A DNA stretch of 64,000 bases from Pithys albifrons albifrons. Its lineage: Eukaryota; Chordata; Aves; Passeriformes; Thamnophilidae. A program made the translations under genes and the position numbers. Positions 24,881-37,900 of the stretch are shown piece after piece (the stretch's first letter is position 1; every line of letters starts with the position of its first letter). The notes under the pieces are model-generated. The model was given only the letters and a program-made list of their open reading frames with translations. It was not told the DNA's origin and did no database searches. The DNA lies in contig NC_092461.1 of assembly GCF_047495875.1 (NCBI RefSeq), forward strand, positions 52,013,511 through 52,077,510. Direction: 5' to 3'.

Positions 24881-27800
24881 CGGGCACGACGGGTCCGGCC
24901 CGGCAGTGGCACCTCGTTGCCTCACGTTTGTTTGTATTTAAAACACCACATGTCCACTCTTTGTGCACCATCCCGGGTTCGTGCCCGCTGCTCTACGTGC
25001 CCTCTCCCAGATGTCATTCAGTATGGGCACGTTTCAATTACCTCTCGGTACATAAAGTTTTTTATGGCGCACGGAAGTGCATTAGGAACGTTCTTCAGCT
25101 TGAAGAGTTGTTGGTCAGCGTTGAGGAGCTGTGGCAGGTCTGCCAGAAGGGCTCCCACCACGAGGAGCCCCTTCCATCGTCTGTGTCGGCATTTAGTGCC
25201 TACACATCCAGTCATCCAGAGCAGCATTTTCCAAATACAGGCAGCTGCTCGGTAGCTAACGTGATCCTTCTGAAATTTCCAGCCACAGATGGATGGTACC
25301 AGCGGGGATGGACGGCTGGTGAGCTGAGGAGAAGGGGCAGCAGCATCATTCCTTGCTATGGTATGACTCCAGTGCCAAAGTCTGTGTGCTGGAAAAAAGC
25401 CCAGTGGGCTTTCTTTTTAAAGAAAATTTCATTTACATGCAATATAGCAGTTTCATTTCCCAAATTTCACATTGCTGAGCAATAATGCGGATGGCTTTTC
25501 TGGGGAATAGATTGGTGGTGGGGTAATCATGAACCCACTGAACCTTCTGAATTTCATCTGAATTTTGTATCCCTGCTCAGACAATGACACAAGTAGATGA
25601 GAGCCACATCACTGAGCTGGGTCTTTCCTGCTGTGGAAGATGGACACAGGGAAGGGAGCAGGACACAGAGGGCTGAGCATGGGTGTCCACCCACCCTACC
25701 GTATGGCAGCCTGGTCATCTGCTTCTCCCTCAAATCCACCCAGTGTTCAGCCTGAGCTGTCCTGTGATTATTTTTAGTGTACTAATTTACTTAAGGTGTG
25801 GACCAAGCTGGTTAACCCCCCCAAGTATTTTAGAAACAGGTACTTGTGGCAGTTTAAGACTTCCAGGTCTGAGAGCGTGTGCGGGAGGATGTATTTGTCA
25901 GGTGCTTCATGTGTAACGAATTTGGGCTCTGACAATGTTTAAATTGGCCACCAGTGTCTTCATTTTGGGATTCCCAGTTGCAGAGAGATCTTCGCACCAG
26001 ACCATCTTTTATGTATGAGTTGAGCTGGTTCTTGTGAACCAAAACAATCACTTTATGTCATGACCTTCGGTAGCTTTAACTTGCCCTCTAAATCAATTTT
26101 CTTGGCATCAGAAGCAGCTTCATTGTTAATTAACTTTTCTTTCATGCTTACAAATAATTTTATAACGCCCAGTTAAGATACAGCAGTAAGCTGGAAACAC
26201 GCAAAGTGAAACAGTCCTAGTGTCTCTGCCTGTGTGTCAATGTCTTAATTCTCTTCCTGAAGCCCAAACTGACATTGTTTTCTAAAGGTTTGCAAAGTGT
26301 TACAGCAGTGAGATGCTTTTTCTGGCACATACAGTCATGGAAAATCAGCATAAGGCCTTAACTCCAGTTAAGAGAAGAATAAGCAACCTGTTGTCTGAAG
26401 AAGGTTGTGAACTAAAAATGACTGAATGCTATTATGCAAAGCAATTTCAGTGCTCTGAAAGTCTGCCCAATTTCTTTGTGTTATCTTCCTATGATCTTCA
26501 GAATTCTTTTTTTCCTACTAAATGAAATTTAATTTTTTTACTGTTTTCAGCAAAAAGGGGAAATAACCTGAAAATAGTGTATATTTGCAAACCCTCAAAC
26601 AGTTGTTCTTAAATCTCTATTAAAAAGTTAACATTTGACCTAATTTTAAGTAGTGTTGAAAAACTCGGCTGAGGGTCAGTGACACTTGCTCTGTGCTCAT
26701 TGAAATGTCGTACTGATCACGTGTGTTGGTTTCAATGGGGCTATTTGTACTTACCTATCTTTGCTCTTACATGCTAACTCTGTATCTTAGTGCTGCAGAA
26801 GCAGTTTTGCAAAAAAATAAATGCTGCACAGAAGATGTGTAGAAGGCAAAGGAGGGGAGATCGTGGGATGTCCCACTAAAAAGAAGTATATACTAATTTA
26901 TTTTACTATTTTTGTATAAGTAGGGTATTTCACATAGAGAAATTACTTAATTGTAATTTTTATTTAGTTGAAAAAAATTTTCCCAAAGCACAGAAATAAG
27001 TAACATTTATTTTTGCTCTCTAATTATAACCTTACTGTTGTGGTTATGCCACAGCTACAGTTTAAGAGTGGAGGAAATATCCTCTTCAGAAGACATGGTA
27101 GAGCAACGATGAGCTGCAATACATGTCTCATACCATGCTGTCTGAATTGCCTTATCATTTTGAATGGACACTGTTTACAAAGAGCTGTTTCAGGGCTTGT
27201 GTTTCTACTTTAGATCTTCACAAGGATCACATGAAAATCCGAGCAAATCTGTCTGGTGTCGAGCCAATCCAAATAGATGGTTCAGTAAGTATTTTTATTT
27301 CATTGTGTCAGTGAGACATTTGCAGTATTTACAAAAGCTTCCAGCAATGGGCCGTCTTACAACTCCCTTGGCTTACAGGTTTCTCTCAAGCAATTTGAAA
27401 ATTGCTGTGAACATTTCCTTTGTGCTGGCATCTAATTTCTGATGGAACCTTATAGAGGTTGCAGCTTTCTGTAACATATGAAAATGCTCCAAAATCATCA
27501 GCAGTGCTGATGGTTTTTTAGCTATACTAAACATTTTTAAAAATTGATGGAATCCAGCATACATGTCGGTTCAGAGATGTATTGTGTGGCAAGATTATCC
27601 TTTAAAAGTGTATTGCCTGTAAAAGCTGGAATTGGTGATTTTTTTCCTTCTAATTCTCAGTACAAGTGGGCTTGGTTAGCCTGTAAATGGGAAGGAATTA
27701 TCTACTAATAATCAAGTGTAGTTTGTTTTGTAGAAGTCCAGTTCCCTCTTTCACTTTTTTTTTTAAGTGCTCAAATATCAGTTTTACAATTGATGGGACT

Positions 27801-28950
27801 TGCAACTAGAACCTTGCAGCATATGTTGTCCTTGGGCTAATATAATCTCTCTGTTTCTTACACAGCCAAGTGAGTTCTGTGTTACAGCACAAAAGTATTA
27901 GAGATTTAATTCTTAGCTTTATATATTCTTGGTGACAAAACTCAGTCATGGCATATTGAAATAAGACTTTCTTTGCTTTCAGTAGCTTTAAAAAGTATTA
28001 CAAAAAATAAAATGTTTCTGTGTTTTGTTTCTTTATTCATTGAAATTAAAGGAACAGTGTATTGGCTTTTCCCGTTAAGAAAAATGCAGAACACCTTCCC
28101 AGCTTTAGAATACTTCCACTTCTTTAGCATCTGCAAAAGGAGGCCAAATCCAGTAACTTAAAGCTATTTAAGGGGGAAATTAAATGCTTTACTCTCAAAT
28201 CTTGCCTTTTGTGGAAAAAAAAAACCAGAACAAATATTCATTGTGTCATTGAAAAATGAACTGGTGATTCCTAAGTTAGCCCAGTCTTGGATTCTGTGCT
28301 GGAAGTTTGTTCTTGTTTGGATCCACTGTGTTGTAACCACCCCTGCTGGTTTGTCAGAAGTTTTGCAAGTGTCCTTCTGTCTTCTCATGGTTTTGTACGT
28401 CCACATTATTCTCTTTTCATTTGCTGCCATGTTGAATTGTGTAGGAACACTTACAGCTTTTCTCAGAGTTTAGTTGTTATTGCTGCCTTATCCATGAAGT
28501 ATTTTGTTTAGGAGAGCAGAGTTGTGTGTTTTAAGGATGAGGTTGTAATAGGTACTATTCCATTTTGGTTTTTTATGTGGCTTTTTTTTCTTTTCTTTCC
28601 TTTTTTAAATTGCAGAGGTTGTCTATTCTACGTCCATCAGGGACTGGAAAGATATTGTCTGCTTGTGCACTTGCTAATGAACGTAGCAGAGGTGACAGAT
28701 TTAAATAGGACAAATTCCAATTATGGAAGAGACACAGCACATTTCAAAGAAAGAAAACATCTGCTTTGGATACTCATTTATCATTCTAAATAATATGCTA
28801 TAAAGTCACTCAAGTGCAGCTGCTTTCTTGTACCACAGAGCATCTCTCAAGCAGTCTGTGCAGTTCATGCAGCTGACACTACATGAAACAGCCTCAGCCC
28901 TGCTAAGTGCGGATGCAATTATCTCCAGAAATGCTGGTTTTCAAGGACGA

Positions 28951-29160
28951 TATAGAATCACACAATGGTTTGGGCTGAAAGGGACCATACAGAACATACA
29001 GTTCCAAACCTGCTGCCATAGGCATGGACACCAGGTTGCCCAAAGCACCATCCAACCTGGCCTTGAACACTTCTAAGGATGTGGCAGCCACAGCTTCTCG
29101 GGGCAACTTGTTCCAGTGCCTGAAATAGACACTGTTCTAGCAGAAAGTGATGCCAATCTG
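28951..29160 (-). mobile_element. CR1 LINE 3' fragment, older
   Basis: The fragment begins with TATAGAATCACACAATGG and runs through GGGCTGAAAGGGACC, CAGGTTGCCCAAAGC and CCAACCTGGCCTTGAACACT, the reverse complement of a CR1 3' end. The subfamily differs from the copies at 8.6 and 15.7 kb. Divergence and small indels suggest an older insertion. The 5' edge near 29160 is approximate. Confidence 0.85.
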
Positions 29161-30113
29161 ATGATTCCATAGAACAATTATGATTGTCAATGTCCTGGAC
29201 TGATGAGAAAATAGTTAGAAATTTTAGCCTTCCTTTCTCTTAAGTATGAAAAATTAACTCATTTTCTCCAGTTAAATCCTGTGAAATAATCAGTTCTCTG
29301 AAGCACCACTTTTATTTAACAATATAGGAAAGTAGGGTGTATCTTGCCCTATTCTGAACTGTAATTTCCATTTTGTTTCTTCAGCAAGTGTTGCATTCTA
29401 TTGCTGTGCTAACTGAGCATGTCGGTGTATCTTGCATGGCAAACTATATTCTGTTCTTAGCCATCAGGAAGATAATGACAAAACCAAATTAATGAAGGGA
29501 AATTGTTTTGTCTAATAGCACTTTCTGGCACACACTGTTGTGCATGTGCATTATGCCTATGTATGTGTGTACTGTGACCATCACACTTATTTAGCATTAC
29601 TCTTTACTGCTTAGTTGCCTCTGTTACAAGACTTCTTCCTTTCAGTCTAGAAGCATTTATCCATATTGCAAAACCATTGTTGCATTTGGCATAATTGCTG
29701 GCAGTTTCAGAAGGAAAAGGCTTGAAGACAACGGCTTCAACCATACAGGCCTCTCAAAGCAGTCTGTCACTAGTCCCTTCTCCAGAACCTTTCCAGTGGT
29801 GGGGTGCTGCAAAATGAGGGTGCTGTTCTCAGTCTGCCGCTTCCTCTTTCTCCCCTTGCAGTCACACATGGTATGAAACATTACAAGAATTTGAGACTTT
29901 CCTCTAGTTTCACCAGACTCTTTCTAATTAGCATGGCCCAAGCATCTTTAATTTGACAGGTTATGATGACAGTTTGATGCTAATGAGACAAATTCTCCAA
30001 TCTTGTCTTCTAAGAGAGGAATTTTGAGTTGTCAGAACTTGGCAGAAATCTTCCACAAGCACTGATGGTCCCAGCTGGACAGTTGCTATATTGAGCTGAT
30101 TTAGGTGAGTTGG

Positions 30114-30655
30114 TGTATTGGGTCTGGCTGAGATGGAGTTCATTTCCCCACAGCAGCCCTCACAGTGCTGGCTTTGCATTGATAGCTAGAAGGGTGTTGA
30201 TATCACACCAGTGTTTTAAGGCTACTGCTGAGCACAGCATCAGCATTGGAACAGCCCTTCCCCAATGGAGGACAAGATCCTGGGAGGGGACACAAGTAGG
30301 TCAGCTGACCCAAACTAACCAAAAGGGATATTCCATACCATATGACAGCACCTCAGCTATAAAAGCTAAGGAAATAACAGGAAGGGTGCATTCGTTATTT
30401 CCAATGGCTGCCTGCTAAGACACCACTCCTCGCTGAGGCCCTGCTTCCTGGGACATGACCGGCCATCGCTGTTGATGGAAGTAAAGAACGAACTGTAATT
30501 CTTAGCTTTGCTTGTGCATGTGCAAGCTTTTGCTTTAGTAAACTGCCTTATCCCAACCCAAGAGTCATTTTCCATTTTATTTTCTGTGTGGCTGGGAAGG
30601 GGAGTGATACAGCAACTGGGTGGGTACATGGTGTCCAGCCAAGGTCAACCCACTA
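30114..30655 (+). mobile_element. solo LTR, ERVL-like
   Basis: The element starts TGTATTGGGTCTGGCTGAGA, like the avian ERVL LTR start TGTACTGGTTTTGGCTGGG seen again at 48179. It has a TATA box (TATAAAAG near 30358) and a late AGTAAA, and ends near CCAGCCAAGGTCAACCCACTA. An imperfect direct repeat (GAGTTGG before, GAGCTGG after) may be the target duplication. No internal retroviral coding sequence adjoins it, so it is a solo LTR. The family name is from memory of similar repeats. Confidence 0.75.
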
Positions 30656-33118
30656 GAGCTGGATATTCAGATCTTTGAATACGTGCCTGAGAATAGATAA
30701 AATTCTTTATGCCCCTCAGTCTGCCTTAAAAAAAATAGAGGAACCCTCTACTGTTTGGCCCTTGTCATCTCAATCTCTTTTTCCACATCTGATAAAGAGC
30801 TGGGACAGATGGTCTGTCCTGATTGTGCAGCAGTGAGGATTATTTGATTTTCAGGGAGGCCATTCCTGAAAAATGCACCCTTCTCTCATCTAGCCTAATA
30901 ATGTGTTTTAACATGAGAAGGGATTTGTTATCTCAGCCCTTGTGAGCTTTTTTGACTAGACTTGATTTGGTTTTATTTCTACCTTTAGCTTAAACCACAA
31001 AATACCTCCTCTTCAGAGCAACTGTGTGAGTTGGTCAGGAGCTGCTCTACTGTACAAAGAGAGAGACTTTATAACAAGTACTTACTCTGAGTGCAGAAAA
31101 GATCAGCTCCAGCTTTCAGCTGTGGCTCTTCAGAAACTGTCTGCTTTCTCATTGTGGAAAGCACCATTGATAGAGATCCATAGTGCCCTGACACAGATCC
31201 CTGCAGTCTCTCTTGCCCAATCTCTATTTTGGGTGCCTAAGGATGCATTTGAAGCTGGTGGGTCTAGAAAGACCTTCTGATGGAAGTAGCACCTGTGTTG
31301 CCTAAGTATTACTAACAATTGTACGTAGGTACAGATTCTTGATTCTTTTGAAGAAGTACAAAAGGTTCTCAAGCTGTATTCTATACAGCTGTATTCTGTA
31401 TCCTAATTTGTCTATTTTTCTTGTTAGGCAATGAAGAAAGAAATTGCAGCCCTCAGTTGCCTGTGATGCTTGACTTGACATACACTAATGATGTACAGCT
31501 CCCAAACAGGTAAATTATGTTAAACACATCTCATTAATTGTAGCAGCTATAGAAAAAAGAAGAAACTTCTGTACCCCAGCTGAAACCAGGCATAACAGAA
31601 TGCTGAACCAGTGACACTTGGCAAAAATAACTAATAATGCCAGATTACAACAAAAAGGAGAAATAGAACATCTCTTACATGGCACCTATTTCTATGAGGA
31701 AGTAAAAGGAAATAATACTAATGAGCACAGACTACCTTGTTTGACAGGTATTTAATGCCTCTATTCACAACATTGTCTTTAAGGGCGGAATCAGGTATGG
31801 GCACCTGAGAAAGAGCTGTTCCCTGAAGGATATAAAGGTGACACGGATTTCTTATTCAAGCAGCCTCCTGTCATTTGCAATTCAAAGTACTGCTTTACTT
31901 TCCGAGGTCACTCAAAACTCTCTTTGTGACTGAAGTCACAACGTGAATTTATTTATTCCATATCCTGTTTACTAATTCACTGATAAGTCCCCCTCACCAT
32001 GCAAAGCATTCACTGCATCACATGGCGTCTTTGTACACAAGAACAAATCAGTCCATCCATTGATGCCTTTGTGAGCATGTTGTCAAGATTTGTTCCGCTT
32101 CGACACCGAAGCAAAGCACTGGCCTTGTGGCTTAGAGGGAAGATATCACTGTAGCAGCTCAATGTGCTGGTGATACTGCATGTCTTCCCTTCTCTTCCTC
32201 CTTACTGCACTGCAGTCCTGCCAAAAGTTAACTTTTACAGGAGAGTGATTCCTTTTGAGAGCACAGGGCTGCCTCAGTTATCCTGACTCAGCAAGTTTGG
32301 AACAAAACAAGGACCAACTGCAGAAAGAGACATTTGTAACACTTGCTCCAGAACACAAAATAAACAGAGAGAGTGCACAGCTGGCCTGGTGGCAGCCACA
32401 GAGCCTAAGCCTTTGCTCTTCATTTGGCAGGAAGAGCTGCAGTGCCTGCATAAGAATGAAACATTTTCTTTTCATCAGACCTCTTTTTTTCAGGAACACC
32501 AATAAGATACAGCAGCTGACTTGAAAAGAGGACAGAGCCTGTTAAAATTTACATTAAGAAAATAGCCTGTATATCCCCAATCCAGTACATACGGATTCTT
32601 CTAGGTTCATATCACCTTGATTATTGCACCTCCAGTAATAAAGAAACAAGGATCCTGAGCTGAACAAATTTAGAGAGAAATGTCTTACTCAGGAATAAGA
32701 AACTGCAAAATTAACCAAAATCTGTTTCACAAACCAACTTCAAATACGTAAAACAAAATCACCAAATGAAGCACTTAATGTTGGGTGCCTAGGATTTCTA
32801 CTATGCTGACAGTTTGTGATTAAAAAAGCCACAAATCGTATTCTCAGAAATTCATTACATAGCACTGTACACTGAAATACAAGATGTTGTTATACAGCCA
32901 AGCATCTGGGGAGATTAACCCTGATGAAAAAAACAAAAAACTCCAGGAAAAGCAGCTATTTAATAGAACAAGAATGATGGCAAAACAAATTACCAGATTT
33001 GTGCAATTGAATCAAGTTGGATGTTAGGAAGCATTATTATAGCATAAAACAAATCAAACAGAAATATTTACCTTGATCCTCAGACACAGTGAGTACAAAG
33101 CTCCCAGTAATTTCCCAT

Positions 33119-33900
33119 TGTGCTAGTTTTAAAGGTAAACTGGCAGGAGAAGTGAACCCAACGCAAAAGAGCCTACAAGTCAGAGTTACAATTTAATAAA
33201 AACACCACAACAAATGCAATGATACAAAGAGAAATGGGCCTCAACCCACAAAACCCAGAAGTATAACTCATCACCCTGGGGCACAAACACAATGGTATTT
33301 GTTGGCCCCTGTGCTGAGACCCGCTGTGGTTCCTCTGAGTCCAAAGTAAAAGGAAGTGGAAAACCTGTTGGTGCAGATGATGGTCACAGTCTGGTCGAGA
33401 GTGGTGGTTGCAGTCCTGTCGAGGTTCTGGTCCTCCTCTGGATCCGGTAAGTGGTTCCAGAAGTCCCCAAACCCCAGGATTATATACCCTCTGGTTCAGG
33501 TGGGACTGCTCAGTACCTCCCCCAAGGCGGGGAGTTCCACAGTGGGCGATCTGACTCTGTGAGTCATGGGGTATTTTGGAATTGTTGATGGCCCATTGGC
33601 ACACATGACCCCTCAGGCTGGGTGTGGAGGTGCTAACGACTCCCTGGAGGGGAGTTATCACAGCTCTTATCTCACAGGCTTCTTTCACATCCAGCTCACA
33701 ACCTGAGGGGTCAGGTGTGCCCTGGGCAGCTGCTGCAAATGGTCCATTGTTAACAGTTCATGAGAAATTAGATGGAGGGTGTAGAATGCACAGCTTTGGT
33801 CACACCCACACAGTGACAAACTGCTCCTGGCTGCCAAACTCGCACACCCACCAAAGAACAGAGCAATATCTTTACAGACGGTGGTCTAAAATGACCTGAA
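33119..33900 (-). mobile_element. LTR of an endogenous retrovirus
   Basis: The low edge reads TGTGCTAGTTTTAAAGG, which on the minus strand is an LTR end in ...CTAGCACA. On that strand a TATA box (TATATAA, 33479-33486) is followed about 290 bases later by ATTAAA (33192-33197), an LTR-like promoter then poly(A) order. No flanking retroviral genes are seen. The upper edge, somewhere between about 33.7 and 33.9 kb, is uncertain, and I found no clear target duplication. It lies downstream of NDUFAF6 on the same strand. Confidence 0.6.
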
Positions 33901-34791
33901 ACATCCAGGAATATGTTTCTTCAGAGTACCAAAAAAAAGGAATTCAGGGAAGCCACATAGGAAGGTGTCCTGAGAGACATGGTGAATACTGAACAAAGGG
34001 GATGTCGAACCCATGTTGCAATGACAGCAGTGGGCAACAACAGGGAGACTAAGAGATCAGAGGAAGATACAGCCAAGCTAAAATCAGAGTAAAAAAGCCA
34101 GAGATAAAAACTGTATAGGGTTCTCTTCCCATCTTGTAAAATCATCCACTACCTATAGTCACATCAAAGCTCAGTCTTAACACAGTTAAATTTTGCACGA
34201 CAGCTGTATTTCACCATTCTGAAATTCTGCATAAATACTACATAATTAAAACAGCTACAGCTTTTCCTGACAGTTTTCTTGCATTCAAACATGCTTGTTC
34301 TTCCAAGTATGAAGCATCACCACTACTTGAAAGAAACCTGCACTTTGCACTAAATAGAACTGCTCAGCTGATTTATAGGGTATTTACTGTAACTGCTTTT
34401 CAGCACAAACAGAGCAGGGTTTTTTGTTTTCTTTTTTTTTTTTACTTTTTTTCAGTAAAGAGTCACAACTCTTAGAAGTATCCATTAGCACTGAATTTGT
34501 CCAAGAAGAATCTGTCACATGGCTGTTATTACAGGAAAGACAAGAAAAGTAATCTCAGACAAGGACATATGACTTAGCAGACAAGTGGAACAGAGATATC
34601 AGCCTGAAGTTTCAAGAACAAACTTAACTACTGCCAGCAAGCTGACAGCTACAGTTCATGGGCATCTGCTGCTTCCCAGAACTGCACTTTGCAGAAGTGT
34701 GAAGTTAGACACTTCACAACTCCATCAAGTTGAGACATTATTGAAAAAAACTCAGCACTCTGAAGTCATATTAAAGAAAACAAAACAAACT
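33901..34791 (-). other. NDUFAF6: probable NDUFAF6 3' untranslated region
   Basis: This AT-rich stretch follows the NDUFAF6 stop. I find no minus-strand AATAAA between the stop and the LTR. Only variants appear (AGTAAA near 34385 and 34442, TATAAA near 34373), with the next stronger hexamer inside the LTR. A T-rich plus-strand run at 34421-34452 is an A-rich tract in the transcript sense. The end of the transcript cannot be fixed from sequence. Confidence 0.4.
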
Positions 34792-34920
34792 TTAATATGT
34801 TTTTTTCCAAGATCTAATATACAAATGCAACGGTAATAATGTGCTCTTCTTTTGTAAGCTTGGATGAAATATATTAAAGTCCACTTTGCGCATGTTTTGT
34901 AAATAAACATCTAAAGCAAC
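34792..34920 (-). CDS. NDUFAF6: NDUFAF6 exon 9 (last coding)
   Basis: The exon encodes residues 284-325 and the TAA stop. The acceptor is CCTTTTCTAG|GTTGC. It contains [20 protein letters not shown] and ends SWKKTY, matching the vertebrate C-terminus in length (42 residues). The first part ([10 protein letters not shown]) is more diverged than the rest. Confidence 0.95.
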   Translation of the reverse strand, partial: VALDVYLQNMRKVDFNIFHPSLQKKSTLLPLHLYIRSWKKTY

Positions 34921-37900
34921 CTAGAAAAGGAGAAAAAAGTTTAATCCATATGGTGCACACAAATAATTGGGCATTAAGTTTAAAAAGCAATATATACGTG
35001 AAACCAAATGAGAAACTGCAAAAAGGATTGAGAGTTTGTCTGTGTTAAGTGGTAGTGTAACCATCACATACCATGCATATAAAAAAAGTCAGGTTTTGTG
35101 AAGCATTATCTTTTACCACACTAAACAGCAAATTATAAGAACAGACAAGATTCTGGGCTCCTGCATCAGAACAGCAGTCTATGAATATATGAATATCTTG
35201 TGTGAAATGATGTAATTAAAGGAGAAGGATTAGAAGTGTTGATCAAAACTACAAGGTTCCATAGTCAGGCACACATTATGATCTTAATGAATTTTAGATA
35301 TTACATCCTCCCAAAATAGACACATGAAGCAGTAGTTCAACCATGCTTAATTTGATACTCTTCACAAACATTAGCACAGAAATGAGTCCATTACTTAAAA
35401 GAGTGCATGATATCACACCCACCGTACAGAAAAAAGCAGGATACGCCTTCACGGGAACTTTCTTACTGAAAGATCTAGCCTAGAAGTGAGTGGGGTAAGG
35501 CGGGGGAAAAACAAAACAAAACACAAACGTACTTATCAGGAGAAGTTAATATTTCAGATTAAACATCAAGTAATACATATGATTAATTGCTAGAGGGCAA
35601 CAAACTGTATTATGAGCTTCATCCCTTTTTATTTTGACATCCTGAAACTCTAACTTTTCATGATGTGCAGGCCAGCACCATCCCTCACTGTGTACAAAAA
35701 CAACTACACAGTAAGTATGTAATACTGGGAGAGGCCTGCTAAATTATTTACATGGTTTGACAGACTTAAAGATTACATATTATAAATCAGTGTAAATTAG
35801 CATCCCTTATTCCAACAAAATCCCAAGTTGCATCTGGTTTAATAAATAACCTTTCCCCCACCCCACCACCCAAATAACTCTCTGCATGCCAACAGAAGGA
35901 AATGAAGGAAGACCAGAAATACATTTCTCTGAGTGCATCTTTTTGGTCCAATGGTGCCATCAGCCCCAGGAGTCCAGTTGTAAATGCTCCTGTTACATTT
36001 CTGGGACTTCAAACTTAACTCAGTTCCTCACTGTCTACATATGATATCTAAAGCATGGCTGAATCAAATCTACAATTTTAAACTCATGTTCAACTCAGGT
36101 GCCTCTACCCGAGCTGAAACAAGTCTTCTTGTAATGTAATGCTTACTTATAAACACAGAATTCCTCCTTGTTTTGCCTTTTCTTACAGGGTAAAACAAAC
36201 CAACCCTTTATGAATACTGACAAGAATGTGTGAGTTTCTGTTAGTTTTTCACAGATTTTTCCAGACAACTGACAAAACCAGCCTAAAACTTTAGGAGGAC
36301 AAAATATTCAATCTTTTACAAGGCAAATTATTTTAAAGCTTTGAGAGGTAATAATGTGTGTGTTATCTATCTCTAAAAAAGAAAAACGTTCTTTGCTAAT
36401 CTACTGTTCTGCCTTACTATTATTAATTGTGAGATGAAAAAAAGCAGTCTTGCTTGACCTTCTTAACCCAGAATGGGTTGCACATCATTAAAACCCATAT
36501 AATCTTCCTTGGTAATTTGAGTCCATAATGATGTAGAATAATTGAGATAAATGCAAAAAGCCAAAAGAACACCCTCTTTTAACAAAGGGTACTTACGAGA
36601 AAGAGGGGCAACATGTAAATGCATTCACAGGCTTTCAAAAGTGGCCTGTGGGAGTGACAGAACAACTATTATACACTTTTATTCTAATAAAACACACAAG
36701 ACTTATGGAAACTGCAATCTTCATTATCTTATTTTGCCCTCTGCTGGTCATTAGTTCCACTATCAAGAAGAGCTGACCACACTCCAGAAATTTTTCTGCC
36801 GTTCTCTGCCCATTACTACAATATGCTTCATATAATGTTGCTGAAGCTCAATTCAGCATTTTAGGATTACGTATCTTCTGACTGTGAAATGGGGCTGGTA
36901 ACTGTTAACCTCATCCTCTAAAATATGTGGTTTGTGTAACAAATGCTGAGATTGCTGAAACCTATCTTAAGGTTTAAACCTTACCCTACCCTGTAATTCC
37001 AACTAAAACAAAGGGTAAATGCCTGACAAGACCCTCAGGCAAAACAAGATGGTGATTTTATACAGGAGAACAGATGCATTAAAGGCATCAGCCCATTACA
37101 TTCACCTTAAGTCTTGAAATACCCAAGAAACTCTACCAGAAAAAGCTCATTTCATCCATTAGGGGAGAAATTACCTTTTTCCTTGCATTAACAAAGACCA
37201 TCTGATTATTAAGGAGGTCAATACTCTGTTACTGCTGCCAGTTATGGCCAGTTCAAGTGGTTTGAATGCTCCAGAGATCCTGCACTGTCAACTATTCTTC
37301 ACTGATGATGATGGAACAAGTATTCAGAGAGGCATTTTTAAATTTTAATTAAGATGATATAATCCATCCATTAAAAGAAAAAGGGGAACGGGTGCCAAGA
37401 CCAACATTAAGTTGAATAAAATGCTAATGCTGCCCTAATCTGGTTGCCTTGTGTTTATACTTTTCTGTATAGTCTCCAATTACATGATCACATTGCATAT
37501 TTTCCACAAAACCCTCCCAGTGTATAACATGGGCAGGGCTCTAGGAATGAAGTGGGAAGAAAGGAGGCCTGTTCTCTTCAGAAGTTGGTAGGCATTCTGG
37601 AAGACAGGGGAACCAACACATAATGAATTACCAAATTATCTGAAAAGTTCTGAAGAAGTGAATTCTCTTCCTGCTTCTGTCCCAAAGTATCCATGCAACA
37701 CCAACAGCCAAATTTTAAAGATGTAAGATCATAAACACACATTACTCATTTTCCTGCCTTCCGTCCCTGATACAAGGCATTTCAGGCCAGGCACTTGGCA
37801 TTTTCGTAAGCCATAATTGCGACCAAAGTCAATGGGTTTTAAGGGTGCATTATGGGTTGAGGGCTGGAGAATAAAACAAGAAAAATCAAAATATTTCAGC

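Larger units (their letters stand above)
23950..24910. promoter_or_regulatory. PLEKHF2: CpG island, PLEKHF2 promoter, possibly bidirectional
   Basis: This block is extremely GC- and CpG-rich inside AT-rich surroundings. A YY1-like motif, CAAGATGGCG, lies on the minus strand at about 24648-24657. Such motifs often sit just downstream of start sites, which would place PLEKHF2 transcription start near 24660-24690. On the plus strand an ATG in good context (CAACATGGCCGC, ATG at 24395) is followed by a donor-like CC|GTGAGC at 24438, so a divergent transcript is conceivable. There is no TATA box at the expected site, as usual for a housekeeping CpG promoter. Confidence 0.75.
24911..33118. other. 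intergenic DNA between PLEKHF2 and NDUFAF6
   Basis: Outside the CR1 at 28.95 kb and the LTR at 30.1 kb I find nothing I can name. Open frames on both strands reach at most about 185 codons (24928-25485, plus), with no recognisable domain and no family start context. Some of this DNA could belong to a noncoding transcript leaving the PLEKHF2 CpG island on the plus strand, but no exon can be shown from sequence alone. Confidence 0.55.

Noticed and set aside
23716..24971. Many overlapping long open frames in the PLEKHF2 CpG island
   Set aside because: GC-rich DNA has few stop codons in all frames. The products are Pro/Arg/Gly low complexity, partly a translated minisatellite, with no domain.
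24928..25485. 185-codon plus-strand frame next to the PLEKHF2 CpG island
   Set aside because: The frame is long, but its composition is that of noncoding DNA, with no domain or repeat signature. It might be part of a noncoding transcript; there is no evidence for a protein.
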